Part shown: piece after piece, positions 7,772-17,873 of the stretch | Numbering within the stretch: position 1 is the stretch's first letter | How the letters are laid out: the number at the start of each line of letters is the position of its first letter | Origin: Dyadobacter sp. | Lineage (GTDB): Bacteria > Bacteroidota > Bacteroidia > Cytophagales > Spirosomataceae | Assembly (NCBI RefSeq): GCF_017744695.1 | Contig: NZ_JAGIAS010000002.1 | Coordinates: forward strand, 868,001 to 932,000 | Length of the DNA: 64,000 nt | Direction: 5' to 3' | Notes under the pieces: generated by a model | The model's database searches: none | Told to the model about the DNA's origin: nothing | Seen by the model: the letters and a program-made list of their open reading frames with translations, nothing else | Translations under genes and position numbers: made by a program

Positions 7772-10700
7772 ATGAATACACAATTACTACGACCCCTTTT
7801 CGCACTGTTTTGCGCACTGCTCGTCGCTACCGTCGCCCATTCGGCGGTGGTTTACAGTCACAACTTCAACAACAGGAGTTTCACCGGGCACACGTCGATC
7901 AATTCGAACATGACGGCCGCATGGTCGTCCACAGGCGGCAACCTGTACTGGCGGGATTATGACGGGAACCCCGGATTGGCGCTTTATGGTCAAAATCATG
8001 TCTATATACTGACAGTCACTATGAAGGAGGGTTATCAAATGGAGCTGACCAGCATCTCCTTTTCAAGACTCTCCGGCGACAATGCCAATTTTCAAATACA
8101 GGTAGATGGAGCGAATTATGGGGCATCCATTACCTCCAACTCGACGCTTTCGCTCATCACCCGCAGTAAAACGGTCTCCGGGCTTCGTAATACCATCCGA
8201 ATCCGGCTGGTGGTGACCAACGGAAATACTGTCAACAACTACTCCGCCATCGACAATTTCACCCTGAACGGAACTGTCAGCAGCTACGACCCCGCCGAAG
8301 AAGCACAACCCGACGCCAATGGTATTTTATATGTAGATGGTGGCGTCAGCACGCCGGGGGATGGCAGCAGCTGGGACCATGCGCTGCAACGGATACATTA
8401 TGCCACACGAGCCGCCGCCATAACGCCCGCCATCAGGCAGGTATGGGTAGCGGCAGGGACTTACGAGACCGCCGCTGCCGATGAACCGCTGTCCCTTACC
8501 AACGGCGTCGCTTACTACGGAGGGTTTTCCGGCTATGAAAGTGACGTCCGGGAACGGTCCATTTCGCCTGCTTCCACCGTGCTCAAAGGGCTTGGCGGAA
8601 ATGTGATATCGGCCTCCGGCGCGGACGCATCTACACGGCTCGATGGTTTCATGGTCACAGCCGGCACCGGTTTTTCCGTCAGCGATGAGCGGCGGGGCGG
8701 CGCTTTGCACGCAACCAACTCCTCGCTGGTGATCGCCAATTGCCTTTTCGCGGAGAATGCTACCGATCCCACCGCTTCGGAAGGCAAGGGAGGGGCGATT
8801 TATCTGCTCAATTCGAGCCCGCTGATCCTGCAATGCCTTTTCGCAGCTAACGCGGCCAAAGGTACCACCGCCGGAAAAGGTGGGGCTATCTTCCTCGACA
8901 ATTCATCGCCTACCATCCGGAACTGTACTTTTTCGGCCAATGAGGTTGGCGGTAATGCCGCACCGGACAACGGGGGCGCATTGTATGCGGTCAGCGGCTC
9001 GTCGCCCGTCATCGAAAACAGCATTATCTGGAATAATGCCGATCCCGCTTCTCCCGGCAGTACCAGCGGTATCAGCGGAGGGGGCACACCGGTGGTCTCT
9101 TACTCCCTTGTCCAGGGAGGCTTCGCAGGAGGCAACCATATCCTCGACACCGACCCGCAGTTCACCGACGCGGCACAATACAACTTTGTCCAACGCAAAG
9201 GCAGCCCTGTAACCAATGCCGGCAACCCGGCGACAGACATTTCGGCCTTTGCTAAAAACACCGACGACACACCCCTCGCATTCGACGGAAACCGAAGGCT
9301 CACCAGCCAGGCGATCGACCTCGGGCCCTTTGAAGTGACGCCGAGCGCCATCTGGTATGTAAGCGCGGCCAGCGCTTCACCCGACCCTTCCGGCGACAGC
9401 TGGGCCAATGCGCTCCCTGGCCTGAGCGATGCGCTTGACCTCGCTTCCGAGGGCGACCAGATATGGGTAGCACGCGGCCTGTATCAACATACCGGCAACC
9501 AGCTGGCATTTATCCACGGGGTGAAAATCTATGGCAGCTTCACAGGAACTGAAACTACCCTCGACCAACGGCCATTGCCCATTGTCCACGGCGATCCCTC
9601 GACGGCAACCATCCTGATGTCTGCCGTCGGACCGTTCATTAACAATTCCGATAATGGTCTGACACCCGGTGATATCTTCGACGGCTTTACCATCGGAGGC
9701 GTAACGGGCAATGATGGCGGGGCCATGCATAATGCCAATGTCTCGTTTACCATTTCCAATTGCGCATTCATTGGCAACAGCGCCTCGGATGGCGGGGCGA
9801 TCTATAACAACAATGCTTCACTGCTGATCACCAACACCCTATTCAAGGAAAACGGGGCCATGTTCGGCAGCGGCGGGGCCATTAACAACCGGAACGGTTC
9901 AAACACGGTGCTGATGAACTGCCTGATCACCGGCAATTCGGCCGGGGATTTCGCCGGGGCTATATTCAACGATGGGGCACAGGTGACGCTGCTCAACTGT
10001 ACAGTTACAGGCAACACGCAGAACTACCCGGGAACTATTAACGGGTACGGCGGCCCGGTAACCGTCCGCAACAGCATCATTTACGGTAATGGCAGCGGCA
10101 TTACCAGCCAGGAGAGCGCCATTTCGGTCACATACAGCCTGGTGGAAGGCATGGATGCCAGCGACACCGACCACAACCTGGCCGGTACCACCAATCCGCA
10201 ATTTGCCGGTGAAGCCGACTGGACACTCCTGCCCTGTTCCCCGGCCATAAACCGTGGCACCAATGAGACCCTGCCCGATCTCCTGAGTCCGGCCACCGAC
10301 CTGGCCAACAATCCGCGGAATTACAACGGGCAAATCGATATGGGTGCCTACGAAATGCAGGCAGTCACGGGCCCGGGCACATTACCCGGCAGTGGCGAGC
10401 AGGCGACGCTACCCGTCTACGCAGGCGCGACCGCCATCACCAGCGATTGTAAAACCTTCGGCCTTATCGAACCTACCGGCACGCTGGGGCCTCTCGGAAA
10501 TGTGACGGTCAAAACCTTTCTGGCGGCAGGCAACACCGTTTCCGAAGGGGAAAAAGTGTTTGTCAAAAGACATTACGACATTACCCCGTCGGGGACCGAC
10601 GGCCCGGCCAAAGTAACCCTGTTTTTTTCCAAACAGGATTTCGAAGCCTACAACCAGGCCTACGGCAATGCCAACAATGCCTCCCTCCCTGCCAACCTGA

Positions 10701-11416
10701 AAGTGGTACAATACCATGGTACCAGCCCGTACGGCTTCCCAGGCACCTATTCCGGCCCTACGCAGCTGATCACGGACGTAACGGTAACCGAAAGCGAAGA
10801 CCACACCATGTACCTCGTTTCGTTCGAGGTAACCGGTTTCAGCGGGTTCTTTATTTCGGGGCAATCCGAGGCGGCATTGCCCGTTACGCTCGTGTCCTTT
10901 CAGGCCCAAAAACGTGAACAACAGGCCTATTTGCAATGGCAGACCAGCGCTGAAACCAACAGCGACCGGTTCGATATCGAGCGCAGCAGCGATGGCAGGC
11001 AATGGCACCACCTGGGAGAGGTGACAGCCACAGGCAGCGAAACGACCATTACCGACTATTCCTATACCGACGCTTTTCCACTCGCAGGTACCAATATGTA
11101 CCGGCTTAAAATGATCGACCGTGGCCAAAATGGGGCCTTCTCGTACAGCCGCATTGCCGTGCTGGAATTTGAAGGGGAAAAAGTGGCCATTTATCCCAAT
11201 CCGGCCACAGGCACGCCCGTTGTGCACGTGAAAGGTCTAAAACCGGAGAACGTGCGGAATATCAGGTTCTTCGACACCACCGGAAGGCTATTGCTACAAC
11301 CGGCATTGCAGCAAAGCAGCATGGATATCCGCAAGCTGCGGCCCGGCACCTATGCCATTGAAATAGAAACGATGGATGGTAACCGGCAAAGCCTGAAACT
11401 CTCCGTGACGCAATAA
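7772..11416 (+). CDS. Type IX-secreted beta-helix protein with two choice-of-anchor Q-type modules
   Basis: 1214 residues with an N-terminal signal peptide (about 1-25). After a beta-sandwich-like region (25-180) come two long right-handed beta-helix modules. The first begins near residue 188 (YVDGGVSTPGDGSSW) and the second near 529 (YVSAASASPDPSGDSW). Both show repeated GGAI/GGAL-N-S rungs such as KGGAIYLLNSSP and GGAIYNNNAS. A fibronectin/LVSF-type region follows, and the last ~75 residues are a type IX sorting domain (IYPNPATG near 1140, ending KLSVTQ). The protein is therefore expected to cross the outer membrane and be displayed or released. No catalytic motif is recognised; polysaccharide binding or adhesion is a guess. 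It is divergent from the orphan HTCS across 160 bases. Confidence 0.88.
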   Translation: MNTQLLRPLFALFCALLVATVAHSAVVYSHNFNNRSFTGHTSINSNMTAAWSSTGGNLYWRDYDGNPGLALYGQNHVYILTVTMKEGYQMELTSISFSRLSGDNANFQIQVDGANYGASITSNSTLSLITRSKTVSGLRNTIRIRLVVTNGNTVNNYSAIDNFTLNGTVSSYDPAEEAQPDANGILYVDGGVSTPGDGSSWDHALQRIHYATRAAAITPAIRQVWVAAGTYETAAADEPLSLTNGVAYYGGFSGYESDVRERSISPASTVLKGLGGNVISASGADASTRLDGFMVTAGTGFSVSDERRGGALHATNSSLVIANCLFAENATDPTASEGKGGAIYLLNSSPLILQCLFAANAAKGTTAGKGGAIFLDNSSPTIRNCTFSANEVGGNAAPDNGGALYAVSGSSPVIENSIIWNNADPASPGSTSGISGGGTPVVSYSLVQGGFAGGNHILDTDPQFTDAAQYNFVQRKGSPVTNAGNPATDISAFAKNTDDTPLAFDGNRRLTSQAIDLGPFEVTPSAIWYVSAASASPDPSGDSWANALPGLSDALDLASEGDQIWVARGLYQHTGNQLAFIHGVKIYGSFTGTETTLDQRPLPIVHGDPSTATILMSAVGPFINNSDNGLTPGDIFDGFTIGGVTGNDGGAMHNANVSFTISNCAFIGNSASDGGAIYNNNASLLITNTLFKENGAMFGSGGAINNRNGSNTVLMNCLITGNSAGDFAGAIFNDGAQVTLLNCTVTGNTQNYPGTINGYGGPVTVRNSIIYGNGSGITSQESAISVTYSLVEGMDASDTDHNLAGTTNPQFAGEADWTLLPCSPAINRGTNETLPDLLSPATDLANNPRNYNGQIDMGAYEMQAVTGPGTLPGSGEQATLPVYAGATAITSDCKTFGLIEPTGTLGPLGNVTVKTFLAAGNTVSEGEKVFVKRHYDITPSGTDGPAKVTLFFSKQDFEAYNQAYGNANNASLPANLKVVQYHGTSPYGFPGTYSGPTQLITDVTVTESEDHTMYLVSFEVTGFSGFFISGQSEAALPVTLVSFQAQKREQQAYLQWQTSAETNSDRFDIERSSDGRQWHHLGEVTATGSETTITDYSYTDAFPLAGTNMYRLKMIDRGQNGAFSYSRIAVLEFEGEKVAIYPNPATGTPVVHVKGLKPENVRNIRFFDTTGRLLLQPALQQSSMDIRKLRPGTYAIEIETMDGNRQSLKLSVTQ

Positions 11417-11567
11417 TCCTTACAAACGCTGGCTTATACTCAACGTTTCATAACGGGGCAGGCTGGATTGAATTCACACAATAGTTTCAGATATTCGCCG
11501 GCTACTTATACAGTACCGCTTGTCTGACTCGACTGGTACGGATCAATCTACGCTTGTCCCTTTTCCT

Positions 11568-12203
11568 ATGTCTACTAATCCATGGCTGGCCGCCGTCAAA
11601 CGCATTCTGGCATTATCCCAAACCGGCCTGGCATTCCAGCCTGGCGAATATGACCGCGAACGGTACGAGGAAATCCGCCAGATCAGCCTCGGCCTGCTCG
11701 CGAATATCAGCAACGCTCCTGTTGAGCAGATTATCAGCCTCTTGCCCCATGAAGTCGGTTACGTGACGCCCAAAGTCGATATCCGCGCCGTGATTTTCCG
11801 CGGTACCGACGAAGTCCTGATGGTACAGGAAAAAATAGATAACGACCGCTGGACATTGCCCGGCGGCTGGGCCGATGTGGGCTACACGCCTTTTGAAGTG
11901 GCTGTGAAAGAAGTGTTTGAGGAAACCGGATTACACGTGGAAGCGGTGCGGTTGCTGGCTGTTTTCGACAAAAGCAAACACGACCACCCGCACGAGCCCT
12001 GGTACGTTTACAAATTTTTCATCCTGTGCGACATTACGGGTGGTGAAATCCTGAAACAAACCACCGAAACTTCCGGCGTGAGCTGGGTGAAGTTCGATGA
12101 GCTGCCGGGCCTGGACTTGTCGGCCAACCGCGTGACCTATTCACAGATCGCCCAGCTGCTCCCCTTTGCCGCCGATCCGGGTTTACCTGTTTTATGTGAC
12201 TGA
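11568..12203 (+). CDS. NUDIX hydrolase with N-terminal Nudix_N-type domain
   Basis: About 211 residues from ATG 11568; an upstream in-frame start at 11520 would add 16 residues that do not look like the family. The N-terminal ~60 residues (WLAAVKRILALSQTGL, then YDRERYEEIRQISLGLL) match the helical extension of ADP-ribose pyrophosphatase-like hydrolases. The Nudix box runs from PGGWADVG to KEVFEETGL and keeps both metal-binding glutamates of the EE pair. The glutamate usual after GGxxxxG is replaced by Tyr, and the leading Arg by Lys. It probably hydrolyses a nucleoside-diphosphate-linked compound in the cytoplasm. It stands alone between the secreted protein and the fructan locus. Confidence 0.85.
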   Translation: MSTNPWLAAVKRILALSQTGLAFQPGEYDRERYEEIRQISLGLLANISNAPVEQIISLLPHEVGYVTPKVDIRAVIFRGTDEVLMVQEKIDNDRWTLPGGWADVGYTPFEVAVKEVFEETGLHVEAVRLLAVFDKSKHDHPHEPWYVYKFFILCDITGGEILKQTTETSGVSWVKFDELPGLDLSANRVTYSQIAQLLPFAADPGLPVLCD

Positions 12204-12396
12204 ATGGTGATGAAACATTTCCTGAAAACCTTGGAGCAAATTTGAAAACAGCCTCTTTTTAAATTAATATAAAAACCTCAAAAACAACCATTTAATCACA
12301 ATTCGACCGAATGTAAAATTTAAAAACATTTGGTACGGATTCGAAAACAGATTGCCCGGACAGCCGGTAGCTTCGTCAGAAATTAATTCAAAAATC
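12204..12396. other. AT-rich leader upstream of the fructan locus
   Basis: This 193-base gap is clearly richer in A and T than its flanks and precedes the first gene of the fructan operon, so it is the likely regulatory region for the locus. No exact TAnnTTTG element, inverted operator or terminator was found. Several TTTG words (for example near 12240 and 12330) could be -33 elements, but they have no convincing partner. Confidence 0.3.
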
Positions 12397-13731
12397 ATGA
12401 CAAGCAAAAAGGTAATCTTCTGGGCATTCACAGTCGCGCTGGGCGGTTTTTTATTCGGTTTTGATACTGCGGTCATTTCAGGCGCGGAGAAGTCGATCCA
12501 GCAATTGTGGGGCCTCTCCACGGTAGAGCACGGGTTCACAGTTTCCATCGCATTGATCGGCACCGTCCTCGGGTCGCTCACAGGCGCTATCCCCTCCGAG
12601 CGTTACGGGCGCAAGTACACGCTCTTCGCCATCGCCGTCCTTTACCTGCTTTCATCAATCGGCTCTGCCCTGGCGTCCGACTGGATTTCCTTTCTGATCT
12701 TCCGTTTCCTGGGCGGCATCGGTGTCGGCATTTCGTCGGTTACCGCTCCATTATATATATCCGAAATATCTCCCGCCAATTCCCGCGGCCGGCTGGTAGC
12801 GATGTTCCAGTTCAATGTGGTACTGGGCATTCTCATTGCTTACCTGTCCAATTTCCTCCTCGTAGGCATGGGCGACAACGACTGGCGCTGGATGCTGGGC
12901 GTGCAGGCGTTCCCGTCGCTCGTTTTCCTGGTAGCGATCCTTTTTGTACCAGAAAGCCCGCGCTGGCTGATCGTGAAACGCGGAAGGGTCGACGAAGCGC
13001 GTCAGATATTGTCTGTCGCGAATGGTGGTATCGACGTGAGCGGCATTGTATCCGACATCCAAAACTCAGCACATGCCGGCAGCCAGTCTAACGGCAACGT
13101 TTCCATTTTTTCTTCCCAATACAAATTACCCTTGGTGCTGGCGTTGCTTTTTGCCTTTTTCAACCAGGTTTCAGGCATCAATGCGATCATCTACTACGCA
13201 CCCCGCATTTTTGAAATGGCGGGTCTGGGTAAAAGTTCGGCCCTGCTGTCGTCGGCCGGTGTGGGGCTGGTCAATTTCTGCTTCACATTCATTGCCATTA
13301 ACCTGATCGACCGCTTTGGCCGCCGCACGCTGATGTTCATCGGGTCGTTCGGGCTGATAGCCACGCTGGGACTGGTAGCGCAAGCATTTTACAGCGGCAA
13401 CCTGGGAGGGTATGCGGTACCGGTTTACCTGTTCATCTACATTGCCTTTTTCGCATTGTCGCAGGGCGCGGTGATCTGGGTTTTTATTTCAGAAATTTTC
13501 CCTAACCAGGTTCGCGCCGCGGGGCAGTCGATGGGCAGCTTCATGCACTGGCTGCTTGCGGCTGTGATCGCATTCACCTTTCCGTATATCGCCGAAACGC
13601 TCGGGGGCGGTAATACCTTCATGATCTTCTGCGGCATGATGGTGCTCCAACTGCTATTTGTGTGGAAACTCATGCCCGAAACAAAGGGCACTTCCCTCGA
13701 ACAGATCGAAAAGACATTAATCCTTCACTAA
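12397..13731 (+). CDS. Sugar porter family MFS transporter, probable fructose permease
   Basis: About 444 residues, with twelve predicted membrane helices. Sugar-porter signatures are present: GFDTAVISGA in helix 1, ERYGRKYTLF in loop 2-3, PESPRWLI after helix 6, QVSGINAIIYYAP in helix 7, DRFGRRTLM in loop 8-9, and PETKGTSLEQIE at the C-terminus. It would carry a hexose across the inner membrane by proton symport or facilitated diffusion. Position directly ahead of a PfkB kinase, SusC/D and a GH32 fructanase makes fructose the likely substrate. The start at 12397 is chosen over an in-frame 12352 start because the family begins just before the first helix. Stop to next start is 24 bases. Confidence 0.9.
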   Translation: MTSKKVIFWAFTVALGGFLFGFDTAVISGAEKSIQQLWGLSTVEHGFTVSIALIGTVLGSLTGAIPSERYGRKYTLFAIAVLYLLSSIGSALASDWISFLIFRFLGGIGVGISSVTAPLYISEISPANSRGRLVAMFQFNVVLGILIAYLSNFLLVGMGDNDWRWMLGVQAFPSLVFLVAILFVPESPRWLIVKRGRVDEARQILSVANGGIDVSGIVSDIQNSAHAGSQSNGNVSIFSSQYKLPLVLALLFAFFNQVSGINAIIYYAPRIFEMAGLGKSSALLSSAGVGLVNFCFTFIAINLIDRFGRRTLMFIGSFGLIATLGLVAQAFYSGNLGGYAVPVYLFIYIAFFALSQGAVIWVFISEIFPNQVRAAGQSMGSFMHWLLAAVIAFTFPYIAETLGGGNTFMIFCGMMVLQLLFVWKLMPETKGTSLEQIEKTLILH

Positions 13732-13755
13732 AATCTCCACTTTAAACGATTACAT

Positions 13756-14658
13756 ATGACACCGAAACTGACAGTTTTTGGAGAAGTGCTCTGGGACGTG
13801 CTGCCCGACGTGCGCCTGGCCGGCGGGGCTACCATGAACGTCGCCGCACACCTGCAGCGCTATGGCATGGACGTCGCCTTCATCAGCCGCGTGGGCCACG
13901 ACGAACTAGGTGCCGAACTGCTCGCATTCATGACACAACAAGGCCTCGATACGCAATGGGTGCAAACCGGCGAAACGCATTTGACCGGCATTGCCAAAGC
14001 CAACGTGTCGGATAGCAACGAGGTTACCTACAAAATCCTGCACCCGGTGGCCTGGGACTACATTCAGTTCGACGCCGCCGCCGCACAGCAGGTTGCCGAA
14101 AGCGATTTCTTTGTGTATGGCACGCTCGCCGCGCGTGACCGCACCTCACGCGAGACGCTCCTGCGCTACCTGGCCCCCGCGCCCGTCAGGGTATTCGACG
14201 TGAACCTGCGCCCGCCGCATTACTCGCGCGAACAGGTGCTGGAACTGCTCGGTTTTGCCAGCATTGTCAAAATGAACGAGCATGAGCTTCGCGAGGTGAC
14301 TGGCTGGCTCACGACTTTCGAAAGCGAAAAGCAGGCGATGGCGTACATACTCGAACGTTTCAAACTGGACATGTTCGTGCTCACCTGCGGGGCGGAAGGC
14401 GCCATGGTGCTCACCGGCGGCGGCGAATACCATCAGCATCCCGGGTTTACGGTGGAAGTGGCCGATACCATCGGCAGCGGCGACGCTTTTCTGGGCGCAT
14501 TCCTTTACCAAACCGCCACGGGACATGCACTGGCCGCATCGCTCGAATTTGCCTGTGCTGCCGGCGCATTTGTAGCCGGAAAAGCCGGCGCATTGCCCGC
14601 GTTTTCGGAAACCGACATTCAGGATTTCATTCACTTGCAACACCCCGTTACCCACTAA
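13756..14658 (+). CDS. PfkB family carbohydrate kinase, probable fructokinase
   Basis: A 300-residue ribokinase/PfkB-fold enzyme that would phosphorylate imported fructose in the cytoplasm. The N-terminus has FGEVLWDVLPD with the GGATMNVAAHL substrate-binding glycines. The C-terminal signature DTIGSGDAFLGAF carries the catalytic base Asp243 and the anion hole. VNLRPP and KMNEHEL are typical of bacterial fructokinases. It lies between the porter (24 bases) and SusC (29 bases), consistent with one operon. Family assignment is firm; fructose as substrate follows from context. Confidence 0.9.
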   Translation: MTPKLTVFGEVLWDVLPDVRLAGGATMNVAAHLQRYGMDVAFISRVGHDELGAELLAFMTQQGLDTQWVQTGETHLTGIAKANVSDSNEVTYKILHPVAWDYIQFDAAAAQQVAESDFFVYGTLAARDRTSRETLLRYLAPAPVRVFDVNLRPPHYSREQVLELLGFASIVKMNEHELREVTGWLTTFESEKQAMAYILERFKLDMFVLTCGAEGAMVLTGGGEYHQHPGFTVEVADTIGSGDAFLGAFLYQTATGHALAASLEFACAAGAFVAGKAGALPAFSETDIQDFIHLQHPVTH

Positions 14659-14687
14659 TTTTCACTTACCCTATTTAATCCAACCGT

Positions 14688-17600
14688 ATGCAAAGAATTC
14701 TACTGCTGGTGGCCCTCGTGGTCGCCTGCGTGGTGCAACTGCCCGCCCACGCGCAAAACAGGGCGCAGATCAAGGGCGTCGTCAAGAGTATCGACGGCGA
14801 GCCGCTTCCCGGTGTGAATGTTCTCGAAAAAGGGACTTCCAATGGTGCCGTTACCGATGTTTCAGGGGCTTACTCGATCTCGCCGAGCGCCGCTGGGGCG
14901 ACACTGGTATTCTCCTACATTGGCATGCAAACAAAGGAAATTGTGGTGGGGAACCAGACCACCATCGACGTTACCCTCGATTACGACCAGAAAAGCCTCA
15001 ATGAAGTGGTGGTTGTGGGTTATACTTCTTCCAAAAAAGAAGACCTGACCGGCGCCATTGCCGTGGTGGACATGGCCCCTTTGAAAAACATCAGTTCGGG
15101 TAATCCCATGCAGGCGTTGCAGGGCCGCGTACCGGGCTTGTATATCGAAAAAACCGGCTCTCCGAACGGTACCAACTCCCGTATCCTGATCCGCGGAGCC
15201 AATACCCTTGGCAACACCGACCCGCTGTACATTATCGACGGCGTGCCTACGAAACGCCCCGAGGTGTTCCAGGGACTGAACCCGAACTCGATCGAGTCGA
15301 TCCAGGTGCTGAAAGATGCCTCGGCTTCGTCCATTTACGGTTCCCGCGCCTCCAACGGGGTGATTATCATTACGACCAAAAACGGTGCGAATAGCAACGG
15401 CAAGCTCAATATCGACTTCAATACCAGCATTTCAACGCAATCCGAGAAGTACGCACGGTTTAAAATGCTGAATGCGGTCGACCGCGGCCGGGCATTGTGG
15501 CAGGCTTCGGTGAACGACAAGGTCAATCCCGAGGATGGTTACGGAGCTTTGTACCAGTTCGACTGGAATAAGGATTTTTCCAATCCCATATTAAATGGTG
15601 TAAAAGTACAGCCCCTCGTGGGCGGCAACGCCAATATGCCCGCAGGCGATACCGACTGGCAGAAAGTAATGTACAAAACCGGTATCGTGACCAACAACGA
15701 ACTGACGATCTCGGGTGGTAACGGCACTTCTTCGCTGCAAATCAACCTGGGTTATTACAAAAACACCGGTATGCTCCGCTATACTGATTACGACAAGATC
15801 AGCGGGCGCATCAACGGCCTTACCAGCGCCTTCGACGGCAAACTGAAAATCGGGGCTAATATGCAGCTTGCCTCTTCGAATGAGACGCTCGCGTCGACCG
15901 ACATTGGCGGTGCCGCCACGCCCGGCCTGGCCGTTACCCTCGCGCCTACCATTCCGGTCTACGCCAAGGACGGTTCCTGGGGCGGTGCCATCGGCTCGGG
16001 TTACTCCGATCGCAATAACCCGCTGCACATGCAGGAGATCAACAAATGGGACAATGCACACCGGCTCACGCTGTTCGGTAATGTGTTTGTGGAAATCCAG
16101 CCTTTCAAAAACTTCTTCCTGAAAACCAGCCTGGGTGCCGACAATGCGGCCTACCGCTTCAAAAACATCGAACAATCCTTTGAAGAAGGCTCATTCGGCC
16201 GCGCCAACAACAGTCTGACGATCGACCAGAACCGCTACCTGAGCATTACCTGGTCCAACACGGCCCGCTATAACCTCGACCTTGGCAACAACCATTTCAA
16301 GTTCCTGGCGGGTATCGAAGCCATTAAAAACGACTCCGACTTTGAAATAGCCCGGAAAGAAGGCTTCGCCGTGCAAACGAAAGAGTATTTTGTACTGAAT
16401 GCGGGTACCGGCAATACCAACGTAACCGGCTCAGGCTCGGGTAGCAGGCTGCTTTCGCAGTTCGCCCGCATCGATTATGGGTTCTCGGACCGTTACCTGG
16501 CCGCGATCACCATCCGTCGTGACGGTTCTTCCCGCTTCGGTTCCGCGAATGCTTATGGTATTTTCCCGGCGGCATCGGTAGGCTGGCGCATCGATAAGGA
16601 GCAGTTTTTCAAAGGCGTAACCAAAATCAGCAATCTGAAACTGCGGGCCGGGGTCGGCAGGGTTGGTAACCAGGAGATCGGTGATCTCGCCCGCTTTGGA
16701 TTGTACGATACGCGTTACGGCGCGCGGCAGTCGCAATTCCCGAACGGCCATAACAGCTTCTTCGACCAGTTTTATAACATCGGAACAGCCTACGACCTCA
16801 ACGGCGCCAACACGGGCAACCTGCCTTCCGGCTTTGTGTCGATCCAGGGTGCTAACCCGAACCTGAAATGGGAAACGACCGACGAAGCCAACTTCGGTCT
16901 CGATTTCGGGCTGTTCGACGGCATGATCCAGGGTTCTTTTGACTACTTTACCCGCAAAACCAGCGATATCCTGATCACCCCGCCGGTAGCATCGGCCGTG
17001 GGTGAAGGCCAGCTGCGCGTATTGAATGGTGCTGCCAAATCGAACAGAGGTTTCGAGTTCTCGGCAGGCTACTATGCCCGTCCGAAAGGCGATTTCACTT
17101 ACAATGTAATGGCTGGTGTGAGCCGCTTCCGCGACAAGATCACCTCGCTACCCGAAGAAGTGCGTGCCGCTTACCCGGGTAATGCGATCCAGACGATCCT
17201 CGGCCATTCGCAGTTCGATTTGTTCGGTTATAAAACCAATGGCCTCTTCCAGAACCAGGCCGAAGTAGACGCTGCTCCCACGCAGGTAGGCGCCGGTCCC
17301 GGCCGCATCCGTTACGTGGACACCAACGGCGACAAGCGTATCGACGACCTCGACCGCGTGTTTTTCGGCACTACATTGCCTGCATTTGAATACAACCTGA
17401 AAGTGGAGGCATTCTACAAGTCGTTCGACTTCTCGATCTTTGGGTCAGGTATTGCAGGCAGAAAGGGTTTCGACATTTATACTTTCTATAACAATTTCAT
17501 CCGTGGCCGCGAGAACGTAGGGCCGGGTGTGTTCGACGCCTGGTCGCCCACGAATACGGGTTCCAAAATCCCTGCATTGTCGCTGTCCGATGCCAACAAC

Positions 17601-17852
17601 GAGACGCGTTCTTCGGATTATTTCAATGTGAATACTTCCTATTTCAAACTGCGCAACATCCAGCTGGGCTATGCACTCAATTCGGAGCTGATCCAGAAGA
17701 TCAAACTGCAACGTGTGCGGATGTACCTGATGGCTGAAAACCTGTTCCTGATCAAATCGAAGCAGTTCAGCGGTCCTGATCCCGAGCGGACGGACATCAA
17801 CGCCATCCCGATCCCACGGACTTTCACATTTGGTTTGAACATTTCTTTCTAA
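14688..17852 (+). CDS. SusC/RagA family TonB-linked outer-membrane transporter (fructan locus)
   Basis: 1054 residues. A signal peptide (1-22, ending AHAQ) is followed by a carboxypeptidase-regulatory-like beta domain (about 27-105: GVVKSIDGEPLPGVNV), the TonB-box-like NEVVVVGY region near 105-112, a plug domain (about 120-230, with DPLYIIDG and IQVLKDASASSIYGSRAANG-type SusC signatures) and a C-terminal 22-strand barrel ending in an aromatic (NISF). It imports fructan oligosaccharides into the periplasm with energy from TonB. It is paired with the SusD gene 21 bases downstream. No STN domain is present, so it is unlikely to signal through an anti-sigma factor. Confidence 0.95.
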   Translation: MQRILLLVALVVACVVQLPAHAQNRAQIKGVVKSIDGEPLPGVNVLEKGTSNGAVTDVSGAYSISPSAAGATLVFSYIGMQTKEIVVGNQTTIDVTLDYDQKSLNEVVVVGYTSSKKEDLTGAIAVVDMAPLKNISSGNPMQALQGRVPGLYIEKTGSPNGTNSRILIRGANTLGNTDPLYIIDGVPTKRPEVFQGLNPNSIESIQVLKDASASSIYGSRASNGVIIITTKNGANSNGKLNIDFNTSISTQSEKYARFKMLNAVDRGRALWQASVNDKVNPEDGYGALYQFDWNKDFSNPILNGVKVQPLVGGNANMPAGDTDWQKVMYKTGIVTNNELTISGGNGTSSLQINLGYYKNTGMLRYTDYDKISGRINGLTSAFDGKLKIGANMQLASSNETLASTDIGGAATPGLAVTLAPTIPVYAKDGSWGGAIGSGYSDRNNPLHMQEINKWDNAHRLTLFGNVFVEIQPFKNFFLKTSLGADNAAYRFKNIEQSFEEGSFGRANNSLTIDQNRYLSITWSNTARYNLDLGNNHFKFLAGIEAIKNDSDFEIARKEGFAVQTKEYFVLNAGTGNTNVTGSGSGSRLLSQFARIDYGFSDRYLAAITIRRDGSSRFGSANAYGIFPAASVGWRIDKEQFFKGVTKISNLKLRAGVGRVGNQEIGDLARFGLYDTRYGARQSQFPNGHNSFFDQFYNIGTAYDLNGANTGNLPSGFVSIQGANPNLKWETTDEANFGLDFGLFDGMIQGSFDYFTRKTSDILITPPVASAVGEGQLRVLNGAAKSNRGFEFSAGYYARPKGDFTYNVMAGVSRFRDKITSLPEEVRAAYPGNAIQTILGHSQFDLFGYKTNGLFQNQAEVDAAPTQVGAGPGRIRYVDTNGDKRIDDLDRVFFGTTLPAFEYNLKVEAFYKSFDFSIFGSGIAGRKGFDIYTFYNNFIRGRENVGPGVFDAWSPTNTGSKIPALSLSDANNETRSSDYFNVNTSYFKLRNIQLGYALNSELIQKIKLQRVRMYLMAENLFLIKSKQFSGPDPERTDINAIPIPRTFTFGLNISF

Positions 17853-17873
17853 TTCCTGAAAAAGCGCATTGTT

